Source: Vulcanimicrobiota bacterium (lineage in GTDB: Bacteria; Vulcanimicrobiota; Vulcanimicrobiia; Vulcanimicrobiales; Vulcanimicrobiaceae). From it: a stretch of DNA of 64,000 nt. The translations under genes and the position numbers were made by a program. Where the stretch lies: NCBI GenBank assembly GCA_013036095.1, contig JAAXCW010000001.1:310001-374000 (forward strand), written 5' to 3'. A model generated the notes under the pieces. The model ran no database searches, was not told the origin of the DNA, and saw only the letters and a list, made by a program, of their open reading frames with translations. Every line of letters begins with the position of its first letter. Position 1 is the stretch's first letter. Positions 9,016 through 18,810 of the stretch are shown here, piece by piece.

Positions 9016-9715
9016 TCGTCCGAGCGTCGTCATCGACGTTGCCGGCCTCACCAAGACGTACGCCAGCGGCGCGTTGCAAGTGCAGGCGCTACGCGGTCTG
9101 ACGTTTTCGATCGATCGCGGCGAGTACGTCGCCATCATGGGTCCGTCGGGTTCAGGCAAATCGACGCTGATGAACGTTCTGGGCTGTCTCGATCGCGCGA
9201 CCACCGGAACGTACAAACTCGACGGTATCGACGTCTCGCAGCTCGACGACAATCAGCTCGCCGAGATCCGCTTGAAGAAGCTCGGCTTCGTCTTTCAGGG
9301 CTTCAACTTGCTGGCGCGCACCGACGCCCTGCGCAACGTGACGCTGCCGCTCTTCTACGCCGGGATGCCCGCCAAAGCACGCGAACGGCTGGCGCTGGAA
9401 CGGCTCACCGAAGTCGGCATCGGCGAGCGGGCTCGCCACAAGCCGACCGAGCTCTCCGGCGGCGAGCAGCAGCGAGTCGCGATCGCGCGGGCGCTGGTCA
9501 ACGACCCGGCCGTACTGCTGGCCGACGAACCGACCGGCAACCTCGACTCGAAAACCAGTTCGGAGATCCTCGCCCTGTTCGACCGCCTGAGCGCCGGCGG
9601 CCGCACGATCATCGTGGTGACCCACGACGAAGGGGTCGCCAAACGCTCGCGGCGCATCCTGCGCATGCTCGACGGCGTTATAATGAGTGATGCGCCCGCG
9701 GGGGCCCCAGCCTAG
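9008..9715 (+). CDS. ABC transporter ATPase (MacB/LolD type)
   Basis: 235 residues from ATG 9008, overlapping the previous stop by 8 nt. Walker A MGPSGSGKSTLMNVLG, Q-loop FVFQGFNLLARTDAL, signature ELSGGEQQRVAIARAL, Walker B LLADEPTGNLD and H-loop VVTHD are all present and intact. The pattern with TGNLDSKTS is that of the LolD/MacB/FtsE group, so it should energise the two FtsX-type permeases just upstream. Confidence 0.95.
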   Translation: MSDRPSVVIDVAGLTKTYASGALQVQALRGLTFSIDRGEYVAIMGPSGSGKSTLMNVLGCLDRATTGTYKLDGIDVSQLDDNQLAEIRLKKLGFVFQGFNLLARTDALRNVTLPLFYAGMPAKARERLALERLTEVGIGERARHKPTELSGGEQQRVAIARALVNDPAVLLADEPTGNLDSKTSSEILALFDRLSAGGRTIIVVTHDEGVAKRSRRILRMLDGVIMSDAPAGAPA

Positions 9716-9801
9716 ACTCTAATCCGCCTTTCAGCAACCTTTAGGGCGGCGGGGAGTAGGTTAGGCGAGAAGACTCACTGCTACGAAACATTGAAAGAGA
9801 T
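9716..9801. other. Intergenic region upstream of the HtrA-type protease
   Basis: 86 bp between the ABC ATPase stop and the protease start. A GAAAGAGAT purine stretch directly before the ATG at 9802 is the likely ribosome-binding site. I see no clear terminator or promoter. Confidence 0.3.
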
Positions 9802-11037
9802 ATGTTGAGACAACGCATTATGCCGGCCGCTATTATCGGCCTGACCGGCGCAGTTATCGGTTCTTTCCTGATGATGCTGTACGCCAGCACGCACTTCGTC
9901 GCCGTAACCGGAGCGCCGCACGATCCGCCGGCCGCCGCCGCCGCGCCGCTTTCGAACAATAGCGGAAGCGATCAAGAGCGCATCATCAGCGCGGTCAAGC
10001 GCGTCAAACCTTCGGTCGTGGCAATCGACGTTTCGGTCAACGGCCGCCAGTATATTCCGGTCGATCCGATCATGCAGCAATTTTTCGGACAGCAAGGGCC
10101 GGGCGTGCTTCAGCCGTACAGCGCGAAAGACTCGGGCTCGGGATTCGTTTATGGATCGCAAGGCTACATCGTAACCAACGCGCACGTCGTGCGCCCGATC
10201 CCCGGCGCGCAGACGACGTCGATCACGATCGTCTTTCCGAACGGCGAAAAAGCGCCCGCCCGGCTGGTCGCGGCTAATGTCGGCGCCGATCTCGCGCTTC
10301 TCAAAGTCACCGACGGGCATCGTCTGCCCGCCTCGCTTGCGCTGGCGGATTCCGACAAACTCGAGCAGGGCCAATGGGCTATCGCGATCGGCGAGCCCTA
10401 CGAACTGCAGCAGAGCGTAACGGTCGGCGTCGTTTCGGCTTTCGACCGCAGCGAACCGATTCAGACCGAAAGCGGACAATCGATCACCTTCAAAGGTCTG
10501 CTGCAAACGTCGGCACCGATCAACTTCGGCAACTCCGGCGGTCCGCTCATCGACATGAACGGCAACGTCATCGGCGTCAACCAGTCCACGCTGGGCGGCC
10601 GCGCGCAAGGCATCGGCTTTGCGATTCCGTCTAACACGGTCAAGCGCGTCGTCGATCAGATGATCGCGCATCCCGGCATCACCCAGCCGCCGGCCGAGGC
10701 CTTCATGGGCGTTCAGTTGCAATCGGTGAGCGCCGGATTCCGCAACCAAACGAACTATCGCGGACAAGGCGGCGTAGCGGTCATCCAAGTCGTCAGCGGC
10801 TCGCCCGCCGACTCGGCGGGCATCCAGCCCGGCGACGTCATCCTCAAGCTCAACGGCAAGGACTACAGCGACGCAGCCGCGCTTTCGACGGCCATCGGGA
10901 AGCTGCGTCCCGGCGACCATGTGACCGTCGAAATCTGGTCCCAAGGCGCCAAGCGGCTATCCCAGGTAACGCTCGGCGCTAAGCCCGATCTCGGCCAACA
11001 GGGCGACCAGCAGCCACCCGATCAGCAACAGCCATAG
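9802..11037 (+). CDS. HtrA/DegP-like periplasmic serine protease
   Basis: 411 residues. An N-terminal signal anchor (residues 5-33) is followed by a low-complexity linker, the trypsin-like S1C domain and one PDZ domain (about 300-390). The triad is visible: His in YIVTNAHVV, Asp in VGADLALLKV, Ser in APINFGNSGGPLID. The PDZ core contains SPADSAGIQPGDVILKLNGK. The C-terminus is Gln/Pro-rich. Such proteases degrade or refold damaged envelope proteins. One PDZ domain makes it DegS/HtrA-like rather than DegP-like. It lies immediately upstream of dnaK, a fitting neighbourhood for protein quality control. Confidence 0.93.
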   Translation: MLRQRIMPAAIIGLTGAVIGSFLMMLYASTHFVAVTGAPHDPPAAAAAPLSNNSGSDQERIISAVKRVKPSVVAIDVSVNGRQYIPVDPIMQQFFGQQGPGVLQPYSAKDSGSGFVYGSQGYIVTNAHVVRPIPGAQTTSITIVFPNGEKAPARLVAANVGADLALLKVTDGHRLPASLALADSDKLEQGQWAIAIGEPYELQQSVTVGVVSAFDRSEPIQTESGQSITFKGLLQTSAPINFGNSGGPLIDMNGNVIGVNQSTLGGRAQGIGFAIPSNTVKRVVDQMIAHPGITQPPAEAFMGVQLQSVSAGFRNQTNYRGQGGVAVIQVVSGSPADSAGIQPGDVILKLNGKDYSDAAALSTAIGKLRPGDHVTVEIWSQGAKRLSQVTLGAKPDLGQQGDQQPPDQQQP

Positions 11038-11217
11038 CAGGGGGACCCTGCAACCGAGCTTGCCGCTGAATTGTTTCATAGAGTGGAACAGGATGGCGCC
11101 GAGCGCGTACTATAACCGGTACCCCTGTCGTCCTTGTAGTCCGTAAGCGGCAAGGCTCAGCGAGCGCTAAAAGGCGCGCGCGAAAGCTGGTCCGGGGCTC
11201 GGAAAGGTAGTATCAGT
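11038..11217. other. Intergenic region upstream of dnaK
   Basis: 180 bp. A hairpin GCAGGG-GGA-CCCTGC (11037-11051) overlaps the protease stop and could be a weak terminator, without a T-run. A 9-bp inverted repeat CTTGCCGCT / AGCGGCAAG (11059-11067 and 11146-11154) brackets the middle. I searched by eye for a CIRCE element (TTAGCACTC-N9-GAGTGCTAA) and did not find one, so HrcA control is not supported here. Confidence 0.35.
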
Positions 11218-13065
11218 ATGGCAAAAGTGGTCGGTATCGACCTCGGCACGACCAATTCGGTCGTCGCCGTTATGGAGGGCTCGCAGCCCACAGTTATCCC
11301 GAATGCCGAAGGATCGCGCACCACGCCTTCCGTCGTCGCATTCACAAAAACCGGCGAGCGTCTTGTCGGACAGCTCGCAAAAAGGCAAGCGATCACCAAC
11401 CCGGACCGCACGATTTCTTCGATCAAGCGGCATATGGGTACGGATTTCGCAGTAAAAATCGACGGCAAGGATTACACGCCGCAAGAGATTTCGGCGATGA
11501 TCCTGCAGAAGCTCGTCAACGACGCGAGCAATTATCTCGGGGAACGCGTAACCAAAGCGGTCATCACCGTTCCCGCATATTTCAACGACGCGCAGCGGCA
11601 AGCGACTAAAGATGCCGGCAAGATCGCCGGCCTTGAAGTGCTGCGCATCATCAACGAACCCACGGCTGCCGCCTTGGCGTACGGCTTGGAGAAAAAAGGC
11701 AACGAGACGATCCTCGTGTGGGATCTCGGCGGTGGAACGTTCGACGTTTCCGTGCTCGATGTCGGTGAAGGCGTCTTCGAAGTCAAAGCCACCAACGGCG
11801 ACACGCACTTGGGCGGCGACGATTACGATCAGCGGATCGTCGACTGGCTGGTCGGCGAGTTCCGCAAGGAACAAGGCCTCGATCTCTCCGGCGACAAGCA
11901 GGCAATGCAGCGGCTCACCGAAGCGGCTGAAAAAGCCAAAGTCGAACTAAGTTCCGTCGTGCAGACGACCATCAATCTGCCGTTCATCACGGCCGATCAA
12001 AACGGTCCGAAGCACATGGACTTCACGCTGACGCGCGCCAAGTTCGAAGAGCTCACCAGCGATCTCACCGATCGCACCGTGCAGCCTTTCAAGAACGCGA
12101 TCGCGGATGCCAAACTCGACGTTTCTCAAATCAACGAGGTCATCATGGTCGGCGGCGCGACACGCATGCCGGTCATCCAAGAACTCGTGCGCAAACTTAC
12201 CGGTAAGGATCCGAACCTCACCGTCAACCCCGACGAAGTCGTCGCGGTCGGTGCGGCGATTCAAGCCGGCGTGCTTGCGGGCGAAGTCAGCAACGTCGTA
12301 TTGCTCGACGTGACTCCGCTTTCGCTGGGACTCGAAACCCTTGGCGGCGTGATGACGAAACTCATCGAGCGCAACACCACGATTCCGACGAAGAAATCGC
12401 AGATCTTCACGACGGCGGACGACGGTCAAACCTCTGTGGACATTCACGTGCTGCAGGGCGAACGGCCGATGGCTGCCGACAACCGCACGATGGGACGCTT
12501 CCGTTTGGAAGGCATCCCGCCGGCTCCGCGCGGCGTTCCGCAGATCGAAGTGACGTTCAACATCGATGCCAACGGCATCGTGAACGTCGGCGCAAAAGAT
12601 CTTGGCACGGGCAAAGAACAGCAGATCACGATCACGTCCTCGACGAACCTGAGCAAAGAGGAAGTCGAACGCATGGTCAAAGACGCCGAGCTTTCGGCGG
12701 CTAGCGACCAGGCAAAGCGCGAGGAAGCGGAGATCCGCAACCAAGCTTCCAGCTTGATCTACTCCACCGAGAAATCGCTCAAAGAAGTCGGCGAGAAGCT
12801 CGAAGAGGCTGCGCGTGGCGAAGTCGAAACCGCGCTAGCCGAACTCAAGAAGGTCAGCGAGAACGGCACCGCCGCGGAGATCAAGCCTGCGATCGACAAA
12901 CTGCAAGCGGCCAGCTATAAGATGGCCGAGCTGCTCTATCAAAAGGCCGCGCCCGAAGGCGCGCCATCCGGGAACGGCGCGACGAATGGGCAAGCCGAGG
13001 GCGAACCAGAAGCTTCGAAACCAACCGAAGACGTCATCGACGCGGAATTTAAGGAAAGCAAATAA
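11218..13065 (+). CDS. dnaK: Chaperone protein DnaK (Hsp70)
   Basis: 615 residues, normal for DnaK. The ATPase domain begins [18 protein letters not shown] and has the phosphate-2 loop [20 protein letters not shown] and the adenosine motif [14 protein letters not shown]. The substrate domain contains [20 protein letters not shown], and the C-terminus ends [11 protein letters not shown], the usual bacterial tail. The order dnaK, grpE, dnaJ without hrcA differs from the common hrcA-grpE-dnaK-dnaJ order. A strong hairpin lies between dnaK and grpE and may set their relative expression. Confidence 0.98.
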   Translation: MAKVVGIDLGTTNSVVAVMEGSQPTVIPNAEGSRTTPSVVAFTKTGERLVGQLAKRQAITNPDRTISSIKRHMGTDFAVKIDGKDYTPQEISAMILQKLVNDASNYLGERVTKAVITVPAYFNDAQRQATKDAGKIAGLEVLRIINEPTAAALAYGLEKKGNETILVWDLGGGTFDVSVLDVGEGVFEVKATNGDTHLGGDDYDQRIVDWLVGEFRKEQGLDLSGDKQAMQRLTEAAEKAKVELSSVVQTTINLPFITADQNGPKHMDFTLTRAKFEELTSDLTDRTVQPFKNAIADAKLDVSQINEVIMVGGATRMPVIQELVRKLTGKDPNLTVNPDEVVAVGAAIQAGVLAGEVSNVVLLDVTPLSLGLETLGGVMTKLIERNTTIPTKKSQIFTTADDGQTSVDIHVLQGERPMAADNRTMGRFRLEGIPPAPRGVPQIEVTFNIDANGIVNVGAKDLGTGKEQQITITSSTNLSKEEVERMVKDAELSAASDQAKREEAEIRNQASSLIYSTEKSLKEVGEKLEEAARGEVETALAELKKVSENGTAAEIKPAIDKLQAASYKMAELLYQKAAPEGAPSGNGATNGQAEGEPEASKPTEDVIDAEFKESK

Positions 13066-13073
13066 TAAAGCTC

Positions 13074-13129
13074 GCCTATCATCCAACCGGCCGACAGTGT
13101 ATGGTTAGTCGGCCGGTTGGACGATAGGC
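13074..13129 (+). other. Long perfect-type hairpin between dnaK and grpE
   Basis: Arms of 22 nt (13074-13095 and 13108-13129) are complementary at all positions except one G-T wobble, with a 12-nt loop (AGTGTATGGTTA). No T-run follows the right arm, so it is not a classical intrinsic terminator. It lies 8 nt after the dnaK stop and 19 nt before the grpE start. It could protect the dnaK mRNA 3' end, mark a processing site, or act as a leaky terminator. Not one of the dispersed repeats elsewhere in the window: it lacks their GAG/CGA motif. Confidence 0.85.
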
Positions 13130-13148
13130 TCGCTTAAACATATTGCTT

Positions 13149-13682
13149 ATGAGTGAAGAACAAGTACAGGTAACCCAGGCCGACGTCCCGCCGTCGGATG
13201 AGATCGAGGCCTCGGCGCCCGAAACGCCGGACTTGGAGACTCAGCTCGCGGAAGCGCTCGCGCGCGCCGACGAAAACTACAACAAACTGCTGCTCGCGAT
13301 GGCGGATTTCGAAAACTACAAGAAGCGCAGCGAGCGGCACAACCGTGATATCGCCGAACATAAGCGCCGCGATCTTCTCAAGAGTTTGCTGCCGGTGATC
13401 GACAATTTGGAACGCGCGCTTTCGTATGAGGGTACCGAAAGCGGGCCGCTGCGCGAAGGCGTCTCTCAAACGCTCAAAGGATTTGAAGCGCTGCTCGCAT
13501 CGCAAGGCGTGCAACCGCTAAGCGTGAAGGGCACGCCATTCGATCCCGCGTTTGCCGAAGCGATCGCAACGCAGCCTTCTACCGGCGGCGACGGCATCGT
13601 ACTCGAGGAGGCACAAAAGGGATACACCATCGGCGACGAGCTCTTACGCCCCGCCAAAGTCGTCGTTTCGAAATCTGAATGA
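13149..13682 (+). CDS. grpE: Nucleotide exchange factor GrpE
   Basis: 177 residues from ATG 13149; a TTG two codons upstream is less likely. An acidic N-terminus precedes the long coiled coil (about residues 35-90, [20 protein letters not shown]) and the C-terminal beta domain ([15 protein letters not shown] ... [11 protein letters not shown]). GrpE releases ADP from DnaK. The start lies 19 nt after the dnaK-grpE hairpin. Its TGA overlaps the dnaJ ATG (ATGA), so grpE and dnaJ are coupled. Confidence 0.95.
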   Translation: MSEEQVQVTQADVPPSDEIEASAPETPDLETQLAEALARADENYNKLLLAMADFENYKKRSERHNRDIAEHKRRDLLKSLLPVIDNLERALSYEGTESGPLREGVSQTLKGFEALLASQGVQPLSVKGTPFDPAFAEAIATQPSTGGDGIVLEEAQKGYTIGDELLRPAKVVVSKSE

Positions 13683-14698
13683 ACTATAAGGATTACTACC
13701 AGATCCTTGGCGTTCCAAAAAACGCGGCTGAAAAAGATATCAAGTCGGCTTACCGCAAGCTCGCGCGCAAATGGCATCCCGACGCTAACCCCAACAACCA
13801 AAAAGAAGCGGAAGAAAAGTTCAAAGAGCTTCAGGAGGCCTACGAAGTCTTAGGCGACTCCGACAAGCGCCGCAAGTACGACGTGCTCGGCAGCAACTGG
13901 AAAGAGGCTTCGAATCAGGCCGAGCAGCAGCGCCGCTACCGCAGCGCGCAGAGCGATGCTTTCGAGTACGATTTCGGAGACTTCGGCGGAGCCTCGCCTG
14001 GCGCCGGGCCGAGCGGCTTCTCCGACTTCTTCGACATGTTTTTCTCCGGTGTCGGCAGGCGCACGACCGCGCAAAGCACCGGCTTCGCACGCCGTGGCCA
14101 AGATCTCGAAACGACAATCGAGCTGTCGCTGCGCGATATCTACGACGGGGGAAAGAAATCGATCTCGCTGCAGCTCGAAGACGTCTGTCCGCGCTGCCGC
14201 GGCACCGGCACCGAGCGCGGAACGCTTTGCCCGCAATGCCACGGCACCGGCAGGCTGCTCGCGACGAAAAAGTTTGAGGTCACGATTCCGCGCGGTATCC
14301 GCGACGGACAGCGCATACGTTTAGCCGGGCAAGGCGGCGCCGGAATCGGCGGAGGCCCCAACGGAGACCTGCACCTGATCGTCAACCTGGCCGATGATCC
14401 GACATATAAGCGCAAAGGCGACGACCTCTATGTCGACATGCCGGTCAGCGTCTACGATCTCGCATTGGGCGGTGAAGTGAAGGTCCCAACCATGGCAGGG
14501 CAAGTCGCGATGACGATTCCGCCCGGCACGCAAAGCAACCGCCTCTTACGCTTGAGCGGAAAGGGCATGCCCAAAGTCCGCGACGGCGGCGCAGGCGATC
14601 AATACGTCCGGCTCATCGGACAGTTGCCCGCTAATCTTTCCGACAAAGAGAAGAAACTCTTCAAAGAACTCGCTTCAATCCGCAACGGCAAGAGGTAG
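13679..14698 (+). CDS. dnaJ: DnaJ-type co-chaperone with a single zinc centre
   Basis: 339 residues. J domain residues 1-66 with HPD at 33-35 (KWHPDAN), a linker with only modest Gly/Phe enrichment, then a shortened zinc region carrying two CXXCXGXG motifs instead of four (CPRCRGTG at about 170 and CPQCHGTG at about 184), then the two substrate-binding beta domains. The first motif matches canonical motif 1. The second is followed by a segment ([20 protein letters not shown]) that follows canonical motif 4. Zinc centre I is therefore kept and centre II (motifs 2 and 3) is missing. ATGA overlap with grpE. It could be named CbpA-like, but CbpA lacks zinc motifs entirely. Confidence 0.92.
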   Translation: MNYKDYYQILGVPKNAAEKDIKSAYRKLARKWHPDANPNNQKEAEEKFKELQEAYEVLGDSDKRRKYDVLGSNWKEASNQAEQQRRYRSAQSDAFEYDFGDFGGASPGAGPSGFSDFFDMFFSGVGRRTTAQSTGFARRGQDLETTIELSLRDIYDGGKKSISLQLEDVCPRCRGTGTERGTLCPQCHGTGRLLATKKFEVTIPRGIRDGQRIRLAGQGGAGIGGGPNGDLHLIVNLADDPTYKRKGDDLYVDMPVSVYDLALGGEVKVPTMAGQVAMTIPPGTQSNRLLRLSGKGMPKVRDGGAGDQYVRLIGQLPANLSDKEKKLFKELASIRNGKR

Positions 14699-14700
14699 CA

Positions 14701-16509
14701 ATGTTCGGCGGGCACCTCATGTGGGGCAACATGTACGGCGATAAGCCGAAGATACAGTTGCGCGTCAATTGGCGCCGCATCGGCGCATTTTTCTTGCCCT
14801 ACTGGCGGGAAGAAGCCACGGTCCTCCTCTGCATCGTCGTCGCCGCGCTGCTCGGACTCATCCCGGCGGTCATGGTCGCGCGCATCATCGACAGCGCGAT
14901 TCCGCACCGCAGCTTGCGCGAACTTGGGATCGACGTCGCGGTCATCATCGGCTCCGCGCTCGTTACGATCGCGTTCGGCGTGGTGCAGGGCTACTTGAAC
15001 TCGATCGTCGGCGAAGGCATCATGCGGGACATGCGCACGAGCCTCGTCTCGCATCTGCACAAAATGCCGCTTTCGTTCTTCACCGGAACCAAGACGGGCG
15101 AGATCATGAACCGTGTCTCCAACGATGTGGACAACATCGACAACATGGTGACCGGAACGCTAACGGCGATCGTGACCAACGTCGTGACGATCGCCACGAC
15201 CGTCGTCTGGATGTTTCTGTGGAACTGGCGGCTGGCGCTGCTCTCGATGATTATCGTGCCGCTGATGGTGCTTCCGCTGGCGCCGGTCGGACGAAGAATG
15301 TACAACGTGCGCCGCTTGACGCGCGAGAAACGCGACGAAATCGAGTCCATCACGCAAGAAACCCTCTCGATCTCGGGCATTACGCTGATTAAATCGTTCG
15401 CGCGCGAAGCATTCGAGCGCGACCGGTTCTATCGCGTCGGTTCAGACCTGATGAATCTCGAGATCAGATTGGCGATGGTGGGACGCTGGTTTCTCGCCAG
15501 CATTGGCGCGATGGTAACGGTTGGGCCGGCTATCGTATGGTTCGGCGGCGGATGGCTCGCGCTCAGAGCGGCGCTCGATGTCGGCGTCGTCGTCGCATTC
15601 GTGCAGTACATTCAGTTCAGGCTGTACGGACCCGGCGCTTCGCTGGCGGGCATTCAAGTCCAGATCGTCAGTGCGCTCGCGGTCTTCGAACGCATTTTCG
15701 GGTACCTCGACATGGCGCCCGAGCAGTACGAACCCCCAGGCGCGTCGACCTTAGAAACGGCCCGCGGAGAGATCCGTTTTGACGACGTGACATTTTCTTA
15801 TGGAAACGATCGTACGGCCCTCAACGGTGTGACCTTTACCGTCGAACCGGGCCAGATCGCGGCGTTTGTCGGCCCCTCCGGCGCCGGGAAGACGACGATC
15901 ACTCAACTCGTTCCCCGCTTCTACGATCCGCAAGGCGGCCGCGTGCTGATCGACGGTCACGACGTGCGGACGTTGACGCTTGAATCACTTCGCCGGGACA
16001 TCGGAATTGTAACCCAGGAGACATATCTCTTCCACGACACGATCGCGAATAATCTGCGCTACGCAAAGCCGGACGCGACCGAGGACGAGCTGCGCGCGGC
16101 CACGCGCGCCGCCAATATCGACGATTTCGTCAGATCGCTGCCCGAAGGCGACCGGACAGTCGTCGGCGAGCGAGGGCACAAATTGTCCGGCGGCGAGCGC
16201 CAGCGCTTAGCAATTGCGCGCGTCCTCCTGAAAAACCCGCGCATCCTTATTCTCGACGAGGCAACCAGTTCGCTCGACTCGCACAGCGAAGCCGCAATCC
16301 AAGATGCGCTCGTTCCGTTGATGCGCGGACGCACAAGTTTAGTGATCGCGCACCGGCTCTCGACGATTTTGAGCGCCGACGTGATATTCGTCGTCGAAAA
16401 CGGGCGCGTCGTCGAGAGCGGAACGCACGCCGTTCTTCTCGCGCGAAATGGACCGTATTCACGGCTGTACAACAAACAATTCCGCGACGAAACGAAGATC
16501 GCGACCTGA
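14701..16509 (+). CDS. ABC exporter, fused membrane and ATPase domains (MsbA/LmrA-like)
   Basis: 602 residues. Six membrane segments (about 30-320) precede a C-terminal ATPase with Walker A FVGPSGAGKTTITQLVPRFY, Q-loop VTQETYLFHDTIANNL, signature LSGGERQRLAIARVLLKNPR, Walker B ILILDEATSSLD and switch His in IAHRLSTI. This half-transporter should homodimerise to export lipid or drug. It starts 2 nt after dnaJ and its stop overlaps the next gene (TGATG). The substrate cannot be inferred. Confidence 0.94.
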   Translation: MFGGHLMWGNMYGDKPKIQLRVNWRRIGAFFLPYWREEATVLLCIVVAALLGLIPAVMVARIIDSAIPHRSLRELGIDVAVIIGSALVTIAFGVVQGYLNSIVGEGIMRDMRTSLVSHLHKMPLSFFTGTKTGEIMNRVSNDVDNIDNMVTGTLTAIVTNVVTIATTVVWMFLWNWRLALLSMIIVPLMVLPLAPVGRRMYNVRRLTREKRDEIESITQETLSISGITLIKSFAREAFERDRFYRVGSDLMNLEIRLAMVGRWFLASIGAMVTVGPAIVWFGGGWLALRAALDVGVVVAFVQYIQFRLYGPGASLAGIQVQIVSALAVFERIFGYLDMAPEQYEPPGASTLETARGEIRFDDVTFSYGNDRTALNGVTFTVEPGQIAAFVGPSGAGKTTITQLVPRFYDPQGGRVLIDGHDVRTLTLESLRRDIGIVTQETYLFHDTIANNLRYAKPDATEDELRAATRAANIDDFVRSLPEGDRTVVGERGHKLSGGERQRLAIARVLLKNPRILILDEATSSLDSHSEAAIQDALVPLMRGRTSLVIAHRLSTILSADVIFVVENGRVVESGTHAVLLARNGPYSRLYNKQFRDETKIAT

Positions 16510-17219
16510 TGCCGCAGCTGGCGATCGCGGGCCTGCGCAAAACCTACGGCCGGACGGTCGCGGTCGACAACGTTTCCTTCAATGTGAACGGCGGCGAGAT
16601 CGTCGGGCTGCTCGGACCAAACGGCGCCGGAAAAAGCACGACGTTCTTGTGCGCGGCCGGCCTGCTTCGTCCCGACGCCGGCACCTTTTCCTGGGATGGG
16701 CGCGAACTCGGCTCCAAACGCGGCCAGAACATCGCACTCATATCGGAAACCCCCGACGTTTATCCGATGCTTACCGTTTGGGAACATCTGGTCTTCGTAG
16801 CCAAGAGCTGCCGCCTTCCCGCAGGTTGGCAAACCCGCGCGAACGATCTGCTCGAACGCTTCGGGATGAGCCCGCAGCGCGACACGCTCGGCAACGCGCT
16901 CTCGAAAGGCATGCGGCAAAAAACGCTCGTGGCCGCGACGGTGCTCGCGGCAACGCCCGTCATCTTGTTCGACGAGCCGATGGTGGGGCTCGATCCGCTG
17001 GGCCAGCGCGAGCTGCGCGCGATTATAAAAAACCTGCGCGAAAGCGGCACCGCGATCGTCATGAGCACGCACATGCTCGAGCAGGCGCAGGCTATCTGCG
17101 ACCGCGTCGTCATTCTCAAGAACGGGCGCATCGTGGCGTCGGGAACGTTCGAGGAATTGCAAGCGCGTTCGGAGAGCCACGGCACGGCCGAAGATTTGTT
17201 TTTGGAATTAACGCAGTGA
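16509..17219 (+). CDS. ABC transporter ATPase (CcmA/export type)
   Basis: 236 residues with Walker A LLGPNGAGKSTTFLCAAGLL, Q-loop ISETPDVYPMLTVWEHL, a divergent signature (NALSKGMRQKTLVAATVLA) and Walker B VILFDEPMVGLDPLGQRELR. KGMRQK in place of SGGQ is typical of ABC-2 type exporters. TGATG overlap with the upstream exporter and GTGA overlap with the membrane gene downstream mean all three are coupled. It is the energy partner of the next gene. Confidence 0.92.
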   Translation: MPQLAIAGLRKTYGRTVAVDNVSFNVNGGEIVGLLGPNGAGKSTTFLCAAGLLRPDAGTFSWDGRELGSKRGQNIALISETPDVYPMLTVWEHLVFVAKSCRLPAGWQTRANDLLERFGMSPQRDTLGNALSKGMRQKTLVAATVLAATPVILFDEPMVGLDPLGQRELRAIIKNLRESGTAIVMSTHMLEQAQAICDRVVILKNGRIVASGTFEELQARSESHGTAEDLFLELTQ

Positions 17220-18799
17220 GCGACTTCCTCACGCTCGCCTACCTCGACTGGCATCAGTTTCTGCACCGCGTGCAAACCGTTTTCCGCCAGCCGGGGCGCG
17301 CGATCATGTATCTGATCATTGTCGCCTGGTTCGTCATGATGGGATTCCTTCGCACACAGGCGCGCGCGCCGGTTTACGCACTAACTATACCGCAGCCGTT
17401 TGCATCGGCGATCATGTTCGCTTTTATTGCGCTGCTCGGCATCATTATGTACGGCGCCGCCTCGGGGTTCGTCGGCGTCTTCTCGTCAGCCGCCGACGCA
17501 CGCTTCTTGTGCGGATCGCACCTCTCGGAAACCGCGGTCGTCACCTGGCTCCAGCTGCGGCGGTGCGCGTCGGTGGTTTTGCGCACGACGCTAGCGGTCT
17601 TATTTTACGCGCTGGTGCTTCCGGCCGGGAGGCACGTGAGCCTTACGGGAGTCGTTGGCGTAAGCGTCATAGCCGCAACGCTTTTTACTACGGCCACGGC
17701 GGTTCCAATGCTGAAATTGCGGGCGATCGCCGGCGCGCGGGCCGCACAAACGATTGCGGCCGCGATTGTCGCGTTTGGGTTGCTGCCGCTTGCGGTTTTA
17801 CTGGGAAGTTTGCTCGATCCGGGATTGACCGGCTGGGCTGCCGGCGTGCAAAGGTCGGGCGCCGGATTCGCAGTCAACGCGCTCTTTCACGGTAACGGAA
17901 CTGCGATCGGATCGTTTTACGCGGCGGCTGCGGGTATGCTGGCGCTCTCTTTTGTTACGGGACGCGATCTCTATCCGGAACTCTACGCGTCTTCGCTGCG
18001 CATGCTCGCCTACCGCCAGCGGCGCCGCCGGCTTCCCGGCGTTCTCACTGCGGAACGCGCTTATCAGATCGGCGGACCAGCCAGGTTCACGTTTTTCGAA
18101 AATGCGTCCGGAGCGTGGACGATCGCGTGGAAGGAATGGATTGCATTCGTTCGCGCGCCGGGTGCGAAACGAATGTTCTTGATCGGTCTGATCGGATGTG
18201 CCGCCGCCGGCGCAATTCTCGGCAGCGCCGCCAAGCAGTCGCGCAACCCGCTTGAGACCGCGCTCGTCATGGCGGGCAGTATCTCTAACATGGTCATCAT
18301 CTTTATCACGATCGCTTCGTCTTTCGGCTTGGCCGCCGATCTCCGCAAACCGCTCTGGTGGATGGGTCCGGATCCGATTTGGCTGCGTTTGCTGGCGTGG
18401 GTGCTGGCAACGTCGTGGCGTTTATCGGTTTGCATCGCAGCCGGCACGATCGTTTTCGCGGCGATGCTCGGAATATACTCAATCGCGCTTGCGGGAATAC
18501 CGATCGCGATCGCGATCTCGATCTACTTGCGAAGCATAGGACTGGCGCTTTACGCGCTGCTGCCGTCGGGTTTGGATCAGCGCGGGCCGCTGGCGATGCT
18601 GCGCGCGCTGCTGACCTACGTCTTCGCCGTTCCGGCGATCGCGGCGGCAGTAACGGCGGGCATACTTACGCGCTCGTTCCTTCCGGCCGCGGTTGCGGGC
18701 GTCGCCTGTGCGCTCTGTGAGGCGCTCCTGCTGATCGTTTTCGCGGCGGCAAGAATACAAGGGCGCGGCGCGACCTTTGCCCAAGCCGAAGCCGCGTAA
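17216..18799 (+). CDS. ABC-2 type exporter membrane protein
   Basis: 527 residues from the GTG at 17216 that overlaps the ATPase stop. The longer open frame reaching back to 16448 is shadow sequence over the ATPase gene. About 12 hydrophobic segments, in two similar halves separated by a soluble region near residues 265-320 (SSLRMLAYRQRRRRLPG). It resembles the putative ABC exporter membrane family. No substrate clue. It pairs with the ATPase at 16509. Confidence 0.8.
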   Translation: MSDFLTLAYLDWHQFLHRVQTVFRQPGRAIMYLIIVAWFVMMGFLRTQARAPVYALTIPQPFASAIMFAFIALLGIIMYGAASGFVGVFSSAADARFLCGSHLSETAVVTWLQLRRCASVVLRTTLAVLFYALVLPAGRHVSLTGVVGVSVIAATLFTTATAVPMLKLRAIAGARAAQTIAAAIVAFGLLPLAVLLGSLLDPGLTGWAAGVQRSGAGFAVNALFHGNGTAIGSFYAAAAGMLALSFVTGRDLYPELYASSLRMLAYRQRRRRLPGVLTAERAYQIGGPARFTFFENASGAWTIAWKEWIAFVRAPGAKRMFLIGLIGCAAAGAILGSAAKQSRNPLETALVMAGSISNMVIIFITIASSFGLAADLRKPLWWMGPDPIWLRLLAWVLATSWRLSVCIAAGTIVFAAMLGIYSIALAGIPIAIAISIYLRSIGLALYALLPSGLDQRGPLAMLRALLTYVFAVPAIAAAVTAGILTRSFLPAAVAGVACALCEALLLIVFAAARIQGRGATFAQAEAA

Positions 18800-18810
18800 C
18801 CTACGAAGAA

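Noticed and set aside
11038-11217. CIRCE operator or sigma-32 promoter before dnaK
   Set aside because: No TTAGCACTC/GAGTGCTAA pair and no convincing heat-shock promoter match was seen.
16448-17215. N-terminal extension of the ABC exporter membrane gene
   Set aside because: It reads out of frame through the ATPase gene and is Arg-rich. The GTG at 17216, overlapping the ATPase stop, is the natural start.
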